Part shown: in pieces, positions 25,147 through 33,915 of the stretch
How positions within the stretch are numbered: the first letter of the stretch is position 1
Layout: each line of letters opens with the position of its first letter
Assembly (NCBI GenBank): GCA_002428985.1
Contig: DIYL01000009.1
Span: 248,001 to 312,000, forward strand
DNA: 64,000 nt
Source of the DNA: Anaerolineales bacterium UBA6055
Lineage (GTDB): Bacteria; Chloroflexota; Anaerolineae; Aggregatilineales; Phototrophicaceae
Reading direction: 5' to 3'
Position numbers and translations under genes: made by a program
The notes under the pieces: generated by a model
Told to the model about the DNA's origin: nothing
Databases searched by the model: none
Seen by the model: the letters and a program-made list of their open reading frames with translations, nothing else

Positions 25147-26050
25147 TTGCTTCACGGAGTGCAATTAAAAACTCAGATTCTGATGTAAAGCGTTGATCTG
25201 GAAATGCAGATATTGCTCGCTGCACGGCTAATCGCCCCTCATCTAATCGCATGAGCTTAAGGTCAACTTGTCCTGTTTGCCAATATTGTTTACGGTAATA
25301 GTCATTCTCATCGAGAAAAGATGCCTTTGATTTAAACGTGTTATATGGATTCTCGAAGATGCTATGTCCTTGCGTAAAATAAAAATATAATAAAGCAAAC
25401 ATTAGTTGTATATCGATGGTTGGATTTGGTAGGTCGGGGTGGGAGCGAGGTAACCATAGATGTTGAAAATTCCATGATTGCGATACAGGTTTAGAGCCTT
25501 GATAGCTGTTTTTAATTAGATCGTACAGCGGGTGAATGCCATAATCAACAAGTTGCCAATTGCCATCACCGTCCAGCATAAAATTATTGGGAAAGAGTGC
25601 CTGCCAGTCGAATGATTGTTGTGACGTTTGACTAATAGCCGTCGCAATCTGTTCCAGTTGCGTGATTAAATTGAGTCTATCTTCACGGCTTTCATAACTA
25701 TTTTCGGTAAGTGTATCAATTAAACGTTTTTCGAAGTAAGGACGGCAGATAAAGACTTTTGCTGGCTTTAAATCATTTCGCCAGTATACATCATCATAGG
25801 GCACCAGAGGCAATACACGTTTGTCTAATAGGTTAAGTTCCTCAATAGTTTTGGTAACTTTTGTATAAATATTTGTTGATGATATTGGTGGATCATCCAC
25901 CGCTACTGTTGAAAATTGCTTGATGATAACTTGCGTATTATCTGAACGCTTGGCAAACCATGTGTGAATATACCAATCATGCCGCTCTAAAGTACGAATT
26001 AAAGTATACCGTTCGTCGGATTCTGGATGCGTTTGTGGTTTATCTGACAT
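25139..26050 (-). CDS. Degenerate protein kinase-like protein (probable pseudokinase)
   Basis: A 303-residue protein that keeps the outline of a Ser/Thr kinase: QVIIKQF resembles the ATP-binding lysine strand, VFICRPYFEKRLIDTL the hinge, and NNFMLDGDGNWQLVDYG the catalytic loop to DFG (here DYG). The HRD motif is absent (FDWQALFPNN) and no glycine-rich loop is clear. I therefore infer a kinase fold with little or no phosphotransfer activity. ATG 26050 (MSDKPQ) is chosen over 26083, with GAAGG about nine bases upstream. It overlaps the convergent phosphatase gene by eight bases. Confidence 0.55.
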   Translation of the reverse strand: MSDKPQTHPESDERYTLIRTLERHDWYIHTWFAKRSDNTQVIIKQFSTVAVDDPPISSTNIYTKVTKTIEELNLLDKRVLPLVPYDDVYWRNDLKPAKVFICRPYFEKRLIDTLTENSYESREDRLNLITQLEQIATAISQTSQQSFDWQALFPNNFMLDGDGNWQLVDYGIHPLYDLIKNSYQGSKPVSQSWNFQHLWLPRSHPDLPNPTIDIQLMFALLYFYFTQGHSIFENPYNTFKSKASFLDENDYYRKQYWQTGQVDLKLMRLDEGRLAVQRAISAFPDQRFTSESEFLIALREAIM

Positions 26051-26085
26051 ACCATTACCTTCTTCAAATCGATAAAAATACAAAA

Positions 26086-26107
26086 CCCCACACCATATGG
26101 TGCAGGG
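26086..26107 (-). terminator. Hairpin downstream of the 26159-26470 gene
   Basis: CCC and CACC pair with GGTG and GGG around ATAT, with two internal mismatches. On the minus strand the stem is followed by a short T-run (TTTTG), placed between the small paralog and the kinase-like gene. Confidence 0.6.
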
Positions 26108-26158
26108 CTTTACAAGTTGTAATCTGACTACTAAGAATTAACAGTACCCGACCTATAG

Positions 26159-26470
26159 TTAGGCTGGTTGTTCATCTTCTAAGATTTCAATAGAATGGGT
26201 TCTAATGAAACGATATACATATGGATTGCCGACAACGGGCATATCAACAATCTTGTCGTCGCGTTGGATGGTGAAATGGAAGATTTCGATACAGCGCATG
26301 CCAGCAAACCAATGACGTTCCAACTGAACCTTCTCATCAATTTCCCAACCACGGGACAGAGCGGTCAACAAATGGTCACCGCCTGCAAACTTTTCTGATG
26401 AAAAGCTCCAGTGTTGAGATGTAATATCTTGGTATTGAACATGAAAGTTCACCTGATTTTGGTTCATCAT
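26159..26470 (-). CDS. Small protein, paralog of 26659-27000, unknown function
   Basis: A 103-residue soluble protein with no recognised domain. It is clearly related to the neighbour at 26659-27000: both contain QHW, SEK(F/Y)AGGDHL, a GW segment, VERHW or LERHW, and a RDD followed by MPV(V/L)xNP. The family is rich in Trp, His and charged residues and probably forms a small alpha/beta domain. AAGGAAAA precedes ATG 26470; ATG 26467 is the next codon. The two copies lie 188 bases apart in the same direction, which points to tandem duplication and divergence. Confidence 0.6.
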   Translation of the reverse strand: MMNQNQVNFHVQYQDITSQHWSFSSEKFAGGDHLLTALSRGWEIDEKVQLERHWFAGMRCIEIFHFTIQRDDKIVDMPVVGNPYVYRFIRTHSIEILEDEQPA

Positions 26471-26658
26471 GATTGTTTGTTTTCCTTTTCGGTTTGCGCT
26501 TGGGTGTGATTATAAACTGTTTGTGACTATCTCACAAACAATTTTTCAATATTTAACAGAATGTTCAAACAGGCTTTACATAAGAAAGCCTGTTCATAAT
26601 TTTAGCCACTTCACTTGCAACAACATTTATCTTATGCATATCGGACAAAATTTTAAAA

Positions 26659-27000
26659 TTATCCTTTAACCGGCACCGCAACATATCTGTTTTCTGCAGT
26701 CTCGTCATGAACTAATGTCAGTGATAGATCAATAATACAGCGGTCTACAAAGGGATTATGTAGTACAGGCATCACCATTGTTTCGTCATCACGTTCTAAA
26801 GAGAAGTAATATATCTTCACAGGACGAGTACCGCTTTTCCAGTGTCGTTCAACTTTAACAATGTCATCAACGAGCTGCCAACCTTCACGGAAAGCAGAAA
26901 TTAGGTGATCGCCACCTGCATATTTTTCGGATTGAGGACACCAGTGTTGGTATGTTGCAGTGTATTTCTCGTGCGTATTATCCGTACGAAAGGGAAGCAT
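26659..27000 (-). CDS. Small protein, paralog of 26159-26470, unknown function
   Basis: A 113-residue protein, homologous to the next gene downstream over nearly its whole length (shared SEKYAGGDHLISAF, VKVERHW, RDDETMVMPVLHNPF). No known domain was recognised. I choose ATG 27000 (MLPF) because GGAG lies eight bases upstream; ATG 27018 would have no ribosome site. The region before it carries a TGAC-N4-GTCA palindrome (27078-27089) that could be a control site. Confidence 0.6.
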   Translation of the reverse strand: MLPFRTDNTHEKYTATYQHWCPQSEKYAGGDHLISAFREGWQLVDDIVKVERHWKSGTRPVKIYYFSLERDDETMVMPVLHNPFVDRCIIDLSLTLVHDETAENRYVAVPVKG

Positions 27001-27077
27001 TAGTTTGTCTCCAATCATCTAGTTTTGCTATCTTCTAGCTATTTTCAATATAACATAGGTAAGAAATACTCATTAAG

Positions 27078-27089
27078 TGACAAATGTCA
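27078..27089. promoter_or_regulatory. Candidate operator: TGACAAATGTCA palindrome
   Basis: TGAC-N4-GTCA half-sites, 78 bp upstream of the start of the 26659-27000 gene. Same half-sites and spacing as at 7319-7332 and 40843-40856. A single such match is expected by chance in a window this size, so this copy is the weakest. Confidence 0.25.
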
Positions 27090-27284
27090 TACAAATCTTC
27101 ATACTTTTTTGGTTAAAATTATGAATAATCTCAGTGAAACGATTAACTTTTTCAAGATAATTGACAATATATTATACAAACATACTAAAAACCGGAATAC
27201 CATTACGATTACAATAACGTAAATTTGCTAAGCTTAGAGAGAATTTGTGTGAAGGTTTGGTTAAATCTTACAAAAATTTAATAA

Positions 27285-28058
27285 TTAAATAGATGTAGAT
27301 CTATTAAAATATTCGATCATACGCTCAGTCATGCCAGCAAGAGAATATTCATTAGGTACTATTACCCGAGAAAATCTTTGTGACTCAGCGGTTTTTGCTG
27401 TCGAAGGACCGATACATAATGCAGGAATATCATATGCAGACAGTGGGGCAATCCGTTGTACAAATTGTGTCACGGTTGATGAACTAGTGAACGTTATCAT
27501 ATCAATTTGATTGTTTTGCAGTAATGCCGGTATATCATCCCCACCTGAACCAATGGTGTTCTGGTACGCAGTTGATTGGATTACATCTGCGCCACGGTCA
27601 GTCAAGATATTGGCAAGGGTATCATCGGCTAGTTCCGATTGTGGGAGAAAAATACGTTTATTATCAACATCTGGGAGTTGCTTTCCCAAATAATAAGCGG
27701 TGAATATAGTGGGTATAAAATCGACAGTCTGCTGCAATATATCTTTTACTATCGTTGCTGTTTTGTCACCGACTGACGCAATCCGTATTGTCTCCCAATT
27801 GGATTGATAGTCTAATGCTAACAGTCGATCTGAGATTGCGCTGACTGTATTAGGGCTGGTAAAAATCACCCAATCAAATTGTTCTAAATCATAAAGATGA
27901 TGATCCAACTGTATTGTATCGTCCGGGGGAGCGATGGCTATACATGGATAGAGCAACGGGATTGCACCAATAGCCATAATACGGTCGACGAGGGATTTGG
28001 CTTGATGACGGGCGCGCGTCACTACAATACGTTTTCCATGAGCAGAAGGTTGTGTCAT
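27285..28058 (-). CDS. hemD: Uroporphyrinogen-III synthase
   Basis: A 257-residue protein of the HemD family, which cyclises hydroxymethylbilane to uroporphyrinogen III in heme and siroheme synthesis. Family features: the N-terminal VVTRARHQAKSLVDRI, FDWVIFTSPNTVSAIS, the domain hinge IASVGDKTATIVKD, QSTAYQNT, and the second-half DMITFTSSSTVTQFV and CIGPSTAKTAES. HemD is poorly conserved in general, but this combination is characteristic. It starts 12 bases after the stop of the large GAF histidine kinase on the same strand, so the two are likely co-transcribed. Other heme genes here are hemE and hemG, about 11 kb away. Confidence 0.9.
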   Translation of the reverse strand: MTQPSAHGKRIVVTRARHQAKSLVDRIMAIGAIPLLYPCIAIAPPDDTIQLDHHLYDLEQFDWVIFTSPNTVSAISDRLLALDYQSNWETIRIASVGDKTATIVKDILQQTVDFIPTIFTAYYLGKQLPDVDNKRIFLPQSELADDTLANILTDRGADVIQSTAYQNTIGSGGDDIPALLQNNQIDMITFTSSSTVTQFVQRIAPLSAYDIPALCIGPSTAKTAESQRFSRVIVPNEYSLAGMTERMIEYFNRSTSI

Positions 28059-28070
28059 GATTACGTAGCT

Positions 28071-31000
28071 CTAATCATATCCCTGAATGAGTGTATCGTT
28101 GGGATTAATCTCAGGATTATCGTTATCATTGAATGTCATATCGTCAGTCAAAGGGATCATAACACGGAAAATACTACCGACATTTGGCTGACTTTCGACC
28201 CAAATATTGCCATTATGCAATTCGACTAACCGCTGCGTAATCGCTAATCCAAGTCCTGTGCCTTCATATTCACGGATAGCCGACCCATCAACCTGACGAA
28301 ACGCATGGAAGATCAATTCTTGTTTGTCTTTGTCGATACCAATACCTGTATCTTCAACTGCAATTTGTAGATAGCGTCCATTATCCAACACAAGAGATGC
28401 CGGTGGATAGACCTTGGGTTGACTGACACCATCATTAAACTCGACGATATTTGCCATCACCATGATGTGCCCTTCTTGGGTAAATTTGAGCGCATTAGCG
28501 ACTAAATTATTGATCACTTGTCGCATTCGGTTGGGGTCTAATTTTATGACAGGCATATCGTCGGGTATATCAATTTTGAACTGTAGCCCACTGATGACCG
28601 CGTGGTCACGTGCTTCGAATGTTGATTCCGCAATGAGTTGTTGTACGCTTAATGGAATAAGGTCTAAGTCCATCCGTCCGGCTTCAATCTTAGACAAATC
28701 TAGAATATCGTTAATTAAAGCCAGTAGATGTTTGCCTCCGTCATAGACACGTTCAAGGCGATCCATTTGTTTTTCGGACATTTCGCCGTAAATACCTGTC
28801 AACAGGAGTTCGCTATAGCCGATGATAGCATTAAGCGGGGTGCGCAATTCATGACTGACATTCGCCAAGAATTCGCTTTTAAGGCGATTGGCTTCTAACG
28901 CTTGCTGATACAGATCTGTGTTGTTGATCGCCATGGCAATTTGTGCCCCTAAGGTGCGGGCGGTGTCATGGTCGCCATCACTAAATACACGATCATGTTT
29001 GTTGCTATCAACTGTCACGATACCAATAACACGCTCTTGCGCGATGAGTGGTGATACCATGCTATGTTGTGCGCCAAACTGCCGGAATATGCCGATGGTG
29101 GTTGGATCCGAGAAGGTTATATCTAAGGTTTCTGCTGATATAGTAATCTCAGCATTTGTTGTTATCATCTCATTGAGCGTGATATATCCATTTGAGCCAT
29201 AATGAAACGCCATCCGTCCCAGTGCTTGTGTTACCGGATATTCAGCTTTTACATATCCGTTTTTACTTTGGTGGTCGATAATGATAATCGAACTGTGATC
29301 TGCTTGAAATAACTCCGTCATCAGCTTGACCGATGAGTTTAGGATTTCATGTTGATCAAGTGTAGATGCTGTCAGGGTTGCCATGCGGTGCATAGATGCA
29401 AGCCGATGGGCGCGCTTGCGTAAACCGCGCAAACTTGTTTCGACCTGTGCATGCAGACGGGCATTCTCAATAGCGACAGCCGCTTGTCGTGCAAGTGCCA
29501 CGACAGCATTTGCATCAGCCTCGGTATAATAATCTGCTTCGTATTTGTCGATTGTCATGATGCCGATCACAAGTCCCTGATAAACCATGGGGGCGCCTAA
29601 CCAGGAATGATTTCCATTTTGGCTTCGGCGTGGTTCGTTGATGATCCAATGTGGATGCGTATGCACTTCATTGATAATACGGGGCTGTTGTGTACGGAAA
29701 ATTTCGACAATCGGGTTATCTGGCTCAAGCTCAATGATATGACCGCGATACGATTGACTCATACCAAGTGTATCCTGCACAACCATCGCGTCCCCTGCTG
29801 TAACTTCTTCTGGTGGCATTAAAATCCATGCAACATCAGCTTGTACCAACCGACTCAAACGCTCAACCAACCGATTAATCACATCATCCAGCTCCAGCGT
29901 AGAGCTAACCGCACGGGTAACATCCATGAGGGTATCGGCTAATTTGCGTCTCTCTTGTTCGGCTTCTAATAAGCGAGCATTATCTAACGCCATTGAAACC
30001 TGTGCGGCAACAGTCATCAATAACGATAATGTTGCATCACTAAAGGCATACGCATAATCATGTTGGAGTGAAATCAACCCAATCGTCTCGTTATTTCGGC
30101 TCTTGAGTGGTGCGCCAATCCAGCAATAAATATTACTCGTATCAAATTCATAAGATCGAATGCCCAATGATTCGAGACGCTCACCTTCGTTTTGCAGGTC
30201 AGGGAAAAATAGGGAGATCCCGTTTCGCATCACCATTAATGATAATGGGTCGGGGTGACTCTGAGAGGTAGGAACATCAATCCCGTATTCAACCTGCAAC
30301 TTCATATCCAATACACCAAGTTCACGTCGATACAAGCCGATAACAATGCGGGAAGCATCAAATAACTCGGCTAATTGAGGTATCAGTGATTGCCACATAT
30401 TTTCTTGCCCAAAGTTTTGGTTCAAGATGTGGCTAATCTCATTAATGATTGAGCGTTCGTGTAATTGTTCGGCTGTGGATTTTAACAGGCGATTGTTTTC
30501 AAGCGCAAAAGCAGCACTGTTCGCCAAAGTTAACATCATTTGTAAATCAGTCTCGTTGAACGCATTGGGTGCATCCGTTTGCATACACATTACACCCACC
30601 GCTTTATCGGCAGTCAGCAATGGTAATCCCAAATATGATTGTGGCATATCATCTGTTATCGGGAAAAATGCAGCCGCATCATTGCGTTCTTCAGCATTAC
30701 GCCAGAAGACAGGCGATTCTGTGCGAATAATTGTTGAAAGTAGATCATTTTCTCGGAACACAACCTGCCGGTCAATTTGTTCGCCACCATGATATTTGTT
30801 GATCGTCAGGACATTGTTATCACTGTCATATAAAACAAATTGGAAGAGGTCAGGTGTGTGCGCCTGCTGGACAGCCTGATAAACTTTTGTACCAATGCTA
30901 TCTACATCATAGGTTGTATTGACTAGTAAACTCACCTCAGTCATAATTGCCATATCTTGCATACGCGCGTCGACTTCATCCAACAATTGCCGATGATAAA

Positions 31001-31874
31001 TATATAAGGCAACTTGCTGTGCAATGAGGTCTAACTGTTGGCGTAGAGCTAATGAAAAACACCCATCAACTGTGCTGATTAATTGCAAGATTCCGAATGA
31101 CTTTTTATACCCTGTCAATGGCACAAGCATCTGTTCAACAGTATCGTCATCCCACATGAGTTCATTAAATTCAGCTGCAACAGGTTGGCTTTGTAAGTAG
31201 TGTGTTTCGGAGGTATACAACACCGTCCAAGTCCATTTTCCGGCATCATAGCCAACCCGCAAAGGCTCGGTATCATCAGCTGATACCGGAATACGCTCAA
31301 GATAAGATTGTGTTTCATCCAGAAGATAAAGATAGACATGCGTAATATTGGTCACCGCTTGAATATGATGGGTGATTTTTTGTAGGGTCGGAACTAACTC
31401 TGTGGAATGCGACTGAATTAGATCAAGAATGTCAGTCAATAATGTCGATGTATCGCTGGTTTGGGTTGGTTGGGCTAACGCATGCAGATGACCTGACAAA
31501 ATATTCGCTAGTAGATAAGCAGCAATGTCGTTATCTGTGCCATTAGCTAATAAGCAAATACCATAATTGACCCGATCATACCGTAATGGAATAAGTAGAC
31601 AATTCAACGGCACCTCAACATCAGGCAGTGGATTATCTTCGTCAATCACCCGCAGTTCTGTCCACTCATGCCAACCTTTGGTCGTTTGCAACCATGTGAC
31701 CAGTTCATGCCAATCCTCAGGGATTTGCTCTGTCACACATGTCCCACTACGAAAAACGACCGTTGCCCAACCGAGATGATCATTCAACCATTTGGTTAAT
31801 AATAAGGCTGATTCGCTGGCAGTGCCCGCGGACTGTATTTGTGCACGAATTTTTTCGAATTGCTTAATCGACAT
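28071..31874 (-). CDS. Six-GAF cytoplasmic sensor histidine kinase
   Basis: A 1267-residue soluble histidine kinase. Six consecutive GAF or GAF-like modules are inferred from the repeating LGLPLL, IGAPLK and LGAPMV strands and AVAIENARL helices, at about residues 1-137 (degenerate), 140-307, 308-470, 471-645, 646-825 and 826-1000. They are followed by a HisKA domain (EFLANVSHELRTPLNAIIGYSE, phospho-His near residue 1010). The ATPase core has the N box (NNLVANALKF), G1 (DTGIGI) and G2 (GTGLGLAI), ending near 1245. No transmembrane segment or receiver domain is present, and no response regulator is adjacent, so ligand and partner are unknown. hemD follows in the same transcript. ATG 31874 has GAGGTAAG upstream. 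Confidence 0.9.
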   Translation of the reverse strand: MSIKQFEKIRAQIQSAGTASESALLLTKWLNDHLGWATVVFRSGTCVTEQIPEDWHELVTWLQTTKGWHEWTELRVIDEDNPLPDVEVPLNCLLIPLRYDRVNYGICLLANGTDNDIAAYLLANILSGHLHALAQPTQTSDTSTLLTDILDLIQSHSTELVPTLQKITHHIQAVTNITHVYLYLLDETQSYLERIPVSADDTEPLRVGYDAGKWTWTVLYTSETHYLQSQPVAAEFNELMWDDDTVEQMLVPLTGYKKSFGILQLISTVDGCFSLALRQQLDLIAQQVALYIYHRQLLDEVDARMQDMAIMTEVSLLVNTTYDVDSIGTKVYQAVQQAHTPDLFQFVLYDSDNNVLTINKYHGGEQIDRQVVFRENDLLSTIIRTESPVFWRNAEERNDAAAFFPITDDMPQSYLGLPLLTADKAVGVMCMQTDAPNAFNETDLQMMLTLANSAAFALENNRLLKSTAEQLHERSIINEISHILNQNFGQENMWQSLIPQLAELFDASRIVIGLYRRELGVLDMKLQVEYGIDVPTSQSHPDPLSLMVMRNGISLFFPDLQNEGERLESLGIRSYEFDTSNIYCWIGAPLKSRNNETIGLISLQHDYAYAFSDATLSLLMTVAAQVSMALDNARLLEAEQERRKLADTLMDVTRAVSSTLELDDVINRLVERLSRLVQADVAWILMPPEEVTAGDAMVVQDTLGMSQSYRGHIIELEPDNPIVEIFRTQQPRIINEVHTHPHWIINEPRRSQNGNHSWLGAPMVYQGLVIGIMTIDKYEADYYTEADANAVVALARQAAVAIENARLHAQVETSLRGLRKRAHRLASMHRMATLTASTLDQHEILNSSVKLMTELFQADHSSIIIIDHQSKNGYVKAEYPVTQALGRMAFHYGSNGYITLNEMITTNAEITISAETLDITFSDPTTIGIFRQFGAQHSMVSPLIAQERVIGIVTVDSNKHDRVFSDGDHDTARTLGAQIAMAINNTDLYQQALEANRLKSEFLANVSHELRTPLNAIIGYSELLLTGIYGEMSEKQMDRLERVYDGGKHLLALINDILDLSKIEAGRMDLDLIPLSVQQLIAESTFEARDHAVISGLQFKIDIPDDMPVIKLDPNRMRQVINNLVANALKFTQEGHIMVMANIVEFNDGVSQPKVYPPASLVLDNGRYLQIAVEDTGIGIDKDKQELIFHAFRQVDGSAIREYEGTGLGLAITQRLVELHNGNIWVESQPNVGSIFRVMIPLTDDMTFNDNDNPEINPNDTLIQGYD

Positions 31875-32022
31875 CCTGCATCTTACCTCTGTTTTGTGAT
31901 TTCATGTATCGCCCAACGTTTCATCCCACCCATATTATGACATACATCTGGTGTTTTGCACGTTGACGTTGGCATAACGTCTGAGAGGCGCAGATATCGT
32001 CTTTAAAGCCAGTTAATACAGC

Positions 32023-32913
32023 TTAAGCCTCCTTGAGCAGTGGCGATTTACGTGGCGCAATCATCCCCGTGACTAGTCCCACACTGAGCAAAATCACAAC
32101 CATACCAATAATCATGCCGGAGCTAATCGGCTCGTTGAGTAAGACCGCCCCCCAGAAGACCCCAAACACAGGAACAAGTAGTGTAACTGTCAGGGCTTTA
32201 GTCGGTCCGGCACTGATAATGAGATAATAATACAAGCGATATGCAAAAGCAGTTGCAACAACCGATAAGATAAGCAATGCAATAATCGCATCTGTCGGGA
32301 TAGTGTGTTGTGGAATGGTCACAACCGAGAACGGCATAAGCACAAACATCGCGCCGACCAGTTGCCCTGTCGACATCGACATATTATCAACGCCCTCAAA
32401 GGCACGTTTGGCATAGACACCGCCGAAAGCATAACATAATGCTGCCCCAAGTGATGCAATGGTCGCCAGTATAAACGCAGTATCTAATCTGATCGGACTG
32501 CCACCGACGATAAACGATACGCCGATAATCCCCATTATTGCACCAATCACCTTATAGATGGTCAGGCGTTCTCCCAACCAAATCGCTGCGACAAAAGTCG
32601 TAAATAGTGGTGTTGTTGAATTGAGAATCGCCGCCATCGAGCCTGTGATGGTTAACGTAGCGTATCCGATGAGGACGAACGGTACACCCGAACTTAACGC
32701 CCCTAAAATGAGGAATTTCCCCCAGTGCTCGCGGATTTGTAGCGGCACGCCCCGCAATTTAGCATAGCCGTATAAAATTCCACCCGCGAGTACCACCCGA
32801 ATAAACATCAGAAAAATCGGTCCAAACGGCTCGGCAGCGATGCGGATAAAGATAAAGGATGCCCCCCAAACAGCACCCAATAAAGTCAGCGCACTTAATT
32901 GTACTAAAGACAC
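32023..32913 (-). CDS. DMT-superfamily (EamA) transporter
   Basis: A 296-residue protein with ten hydrophobic helices in two EamA repeats. The first begins LGAVWGASFIFIRIAAEPFGP and ends GERLTIYKVIGAIMGIIGV; the second covers GAALCYAFGGVYAK to LLNEPISSGMIIGMVVILLSVGLV. This is the drug/metabolite transporter fold; substrates range from amino acids to nucleotide sugars and cannot be predicted. I place the start at GTG 32913, because AAGGA lies eight bases before it, whereas TTG 32919 is only three bases from that site. It is monocistronic. Confidence 0.88.
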   Translation of the reverse strand: MSLVQLSALTLLGAVWGASFIFIRIAAEPFGPIFLMFIRVVLAGGILYGYAKLRGVPLQIREHWGKFLILGALSSGVPFVLIGYATLTITGSMAAILNSTTPLFTTFVAAIWLGERLTIYKVIGAIMGIIGVSFIVGGSPIRLDTAFILATIASLGAALCYAFGGVYAKRAFEGVDNMSMSTGQLVGAMFVLMPFSVVTIPQHTIPTDAIIALLILSVVATAFAYRLYYYLIISAGPTKALTVTLLVPVFGVFWGAVLLNEPISSGMIIGMVVILLSVGLVTGMIAPRKSPLLKEA

Positions 32914-33386
32914 AGTCAACGTCCTTTTTCATCATGACAAGATAAATAACAGCGTCCGTATGATTCACACATACGATACATCTGCACAGCATAACAGATA
33001 GGGTATGTTTATTTCTATCAGATTCTTGCGGTTCTATGAGGGCAGTTATCATACAATCATCCCATAGCTGTAAAGTTAAGAATTTCGGTTTTATTTGTCA
33101 TCACCACACCAGCGGACGCTCAAATCAAAAAAGTCTGCTAAAAAGACTCTTATGAACCCCTTTAACGGGTTTTTCAATATTTAGTAGCCTGCCCGTTTTG
33201 AACGGCAGGCAGTGCAGGGGAGCATGTAATGGTGTGGTTGATAGATCATTTGGCTTAATTTGACAGGCATGAGTCATGTGATGAAATAGCTCGAAAACAA
33301 ATTAGTAGCGGGCTAAAATTATCAAACATATGATAAAAGCCGGAGTTGAAATCATTGACGAAACAGAAATTTGAAGGAGTAAACTC
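32914..33386. other. Long intergenic region holding a multi-hairpin element
   Basis: About 470 bp without a supported gene between divergent genes. It holds the nested hairpin element at 33101-33241, described separately. Open frames at 32759-33052 and 33255-33536 on the minus strand overlap known genes or have no family features. Confidence 0.5.
33101..33241. ncRNA. Candidate structured element: 11-bp enclosing stem with three internal hairpins
   Basis: TCACCACACCA (33101-33111) pairs with TGGTGTGGTTGA (33230-33241), nine consecutive pairs, one bulged T, then two more. Inside lie GTCT/AGAC at about 33133-33148, AACCC/GGGTT (33155-33171), and the strong GCCTGCC/GGCAGGC (33187-33210). The whole resembles a multi-branched RNA, or a small inverted-repeat (MITE-like) element with terminal repeats. 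Strand and transcription are not determinable from sequence. Confidence 0.4.
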
Positions 33387-33767
33387 ATGACTCAGACTTA
33401 TTGGAACATTTGTAATTGGTGTAAACACTATAAAGGCATCAATAAAGCAGAAAGAACAGTACATTGTAGTGCTTTTCCAAAAGCAATACCGAAAGAAATA
33501 TATCCAATGGATGGGAGTATACCAAAATTTGATCATCGTGAAGCATATCCCTTAGATAATGATATTCAATTTGAACTTGAGGAAGACTTTGAAAACATCA
33601 AGAATAACCCAGGTGTTTATCACGTCATGGCATCCTATCTTGAAGTAGAGAAAGTTTATGAACACATTGAAAAGAAACTTCAACGATTAGATGTGTTACG
33701 CAAGCAGGGTATTGTACAACCGCCATTAGGCGATTCAGGTAAGAATAGTTCAACACAAAGTTGTTAG
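33387..33767 (+). CDS. Small Cys-containing protein of unknown function
   Basis: A 126-residue soluble protein. The N-terminal pattern ICNWCKHYKG...VHCSAFPKAIPKEIY resembles many small bacterial proteins in which CXXC and a later C before AFPxGIP form a likely metal site; those are uncharacterised. The middle (EAYPLDNDIQFELEEDF) and a helical C-terminal half (YLEVEKVYEHIEKKLQRLDVL, coiled-coil-like) complete it. The GAAGGAG eight bases before ATG 33387 supports the start. Regulation could involve the structured element 145 bp upstream (33101-33241). Confidence 0.6.
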   Translation: MTQTYWNICNWCKHYKGINKAERTVHCSAFPKAIPKEIYPMDGSIPKFDHREAYPLDNDIQFELEEDFENIKNNPGVYHVMASYLEVEKVYEHIEKKLQRLDVLRKQGIVQPPLGDSGKNSSTQSC

Positions 33768-33915
33768 AGTAGTTGATTCTACGAAGAAAGAGGCTCGCAT
33801 AATCACGGACTATTTGAACAGCTACTGACAGTCATATACGGCGATAGCTATCAACTTGCTGTGTCATGCATTAGAATACCCAAATACTCGTTATCAATGA
33901 AAAGGTGATGCAATC

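Noticed and set aside
27025..27222. Plus-strand frame of 65 residues
   Set aside because: AT-rich, low complexity (many Asn, Thr and Ile), no ribosome site, and it lies in a promoter region.
32759..33052. Minus-strand frame of 97 residues upstream of the DMT transporter
   Set aside because: It overlaps the transporter gene in another frame and has no family features.
33255..33536. Minus-strand frame of 93 residues
   Set aside because: It is antisense to the Cys-containing small protein, which has a strong ribosome site; Phe-rich composition reflects antisense reading.
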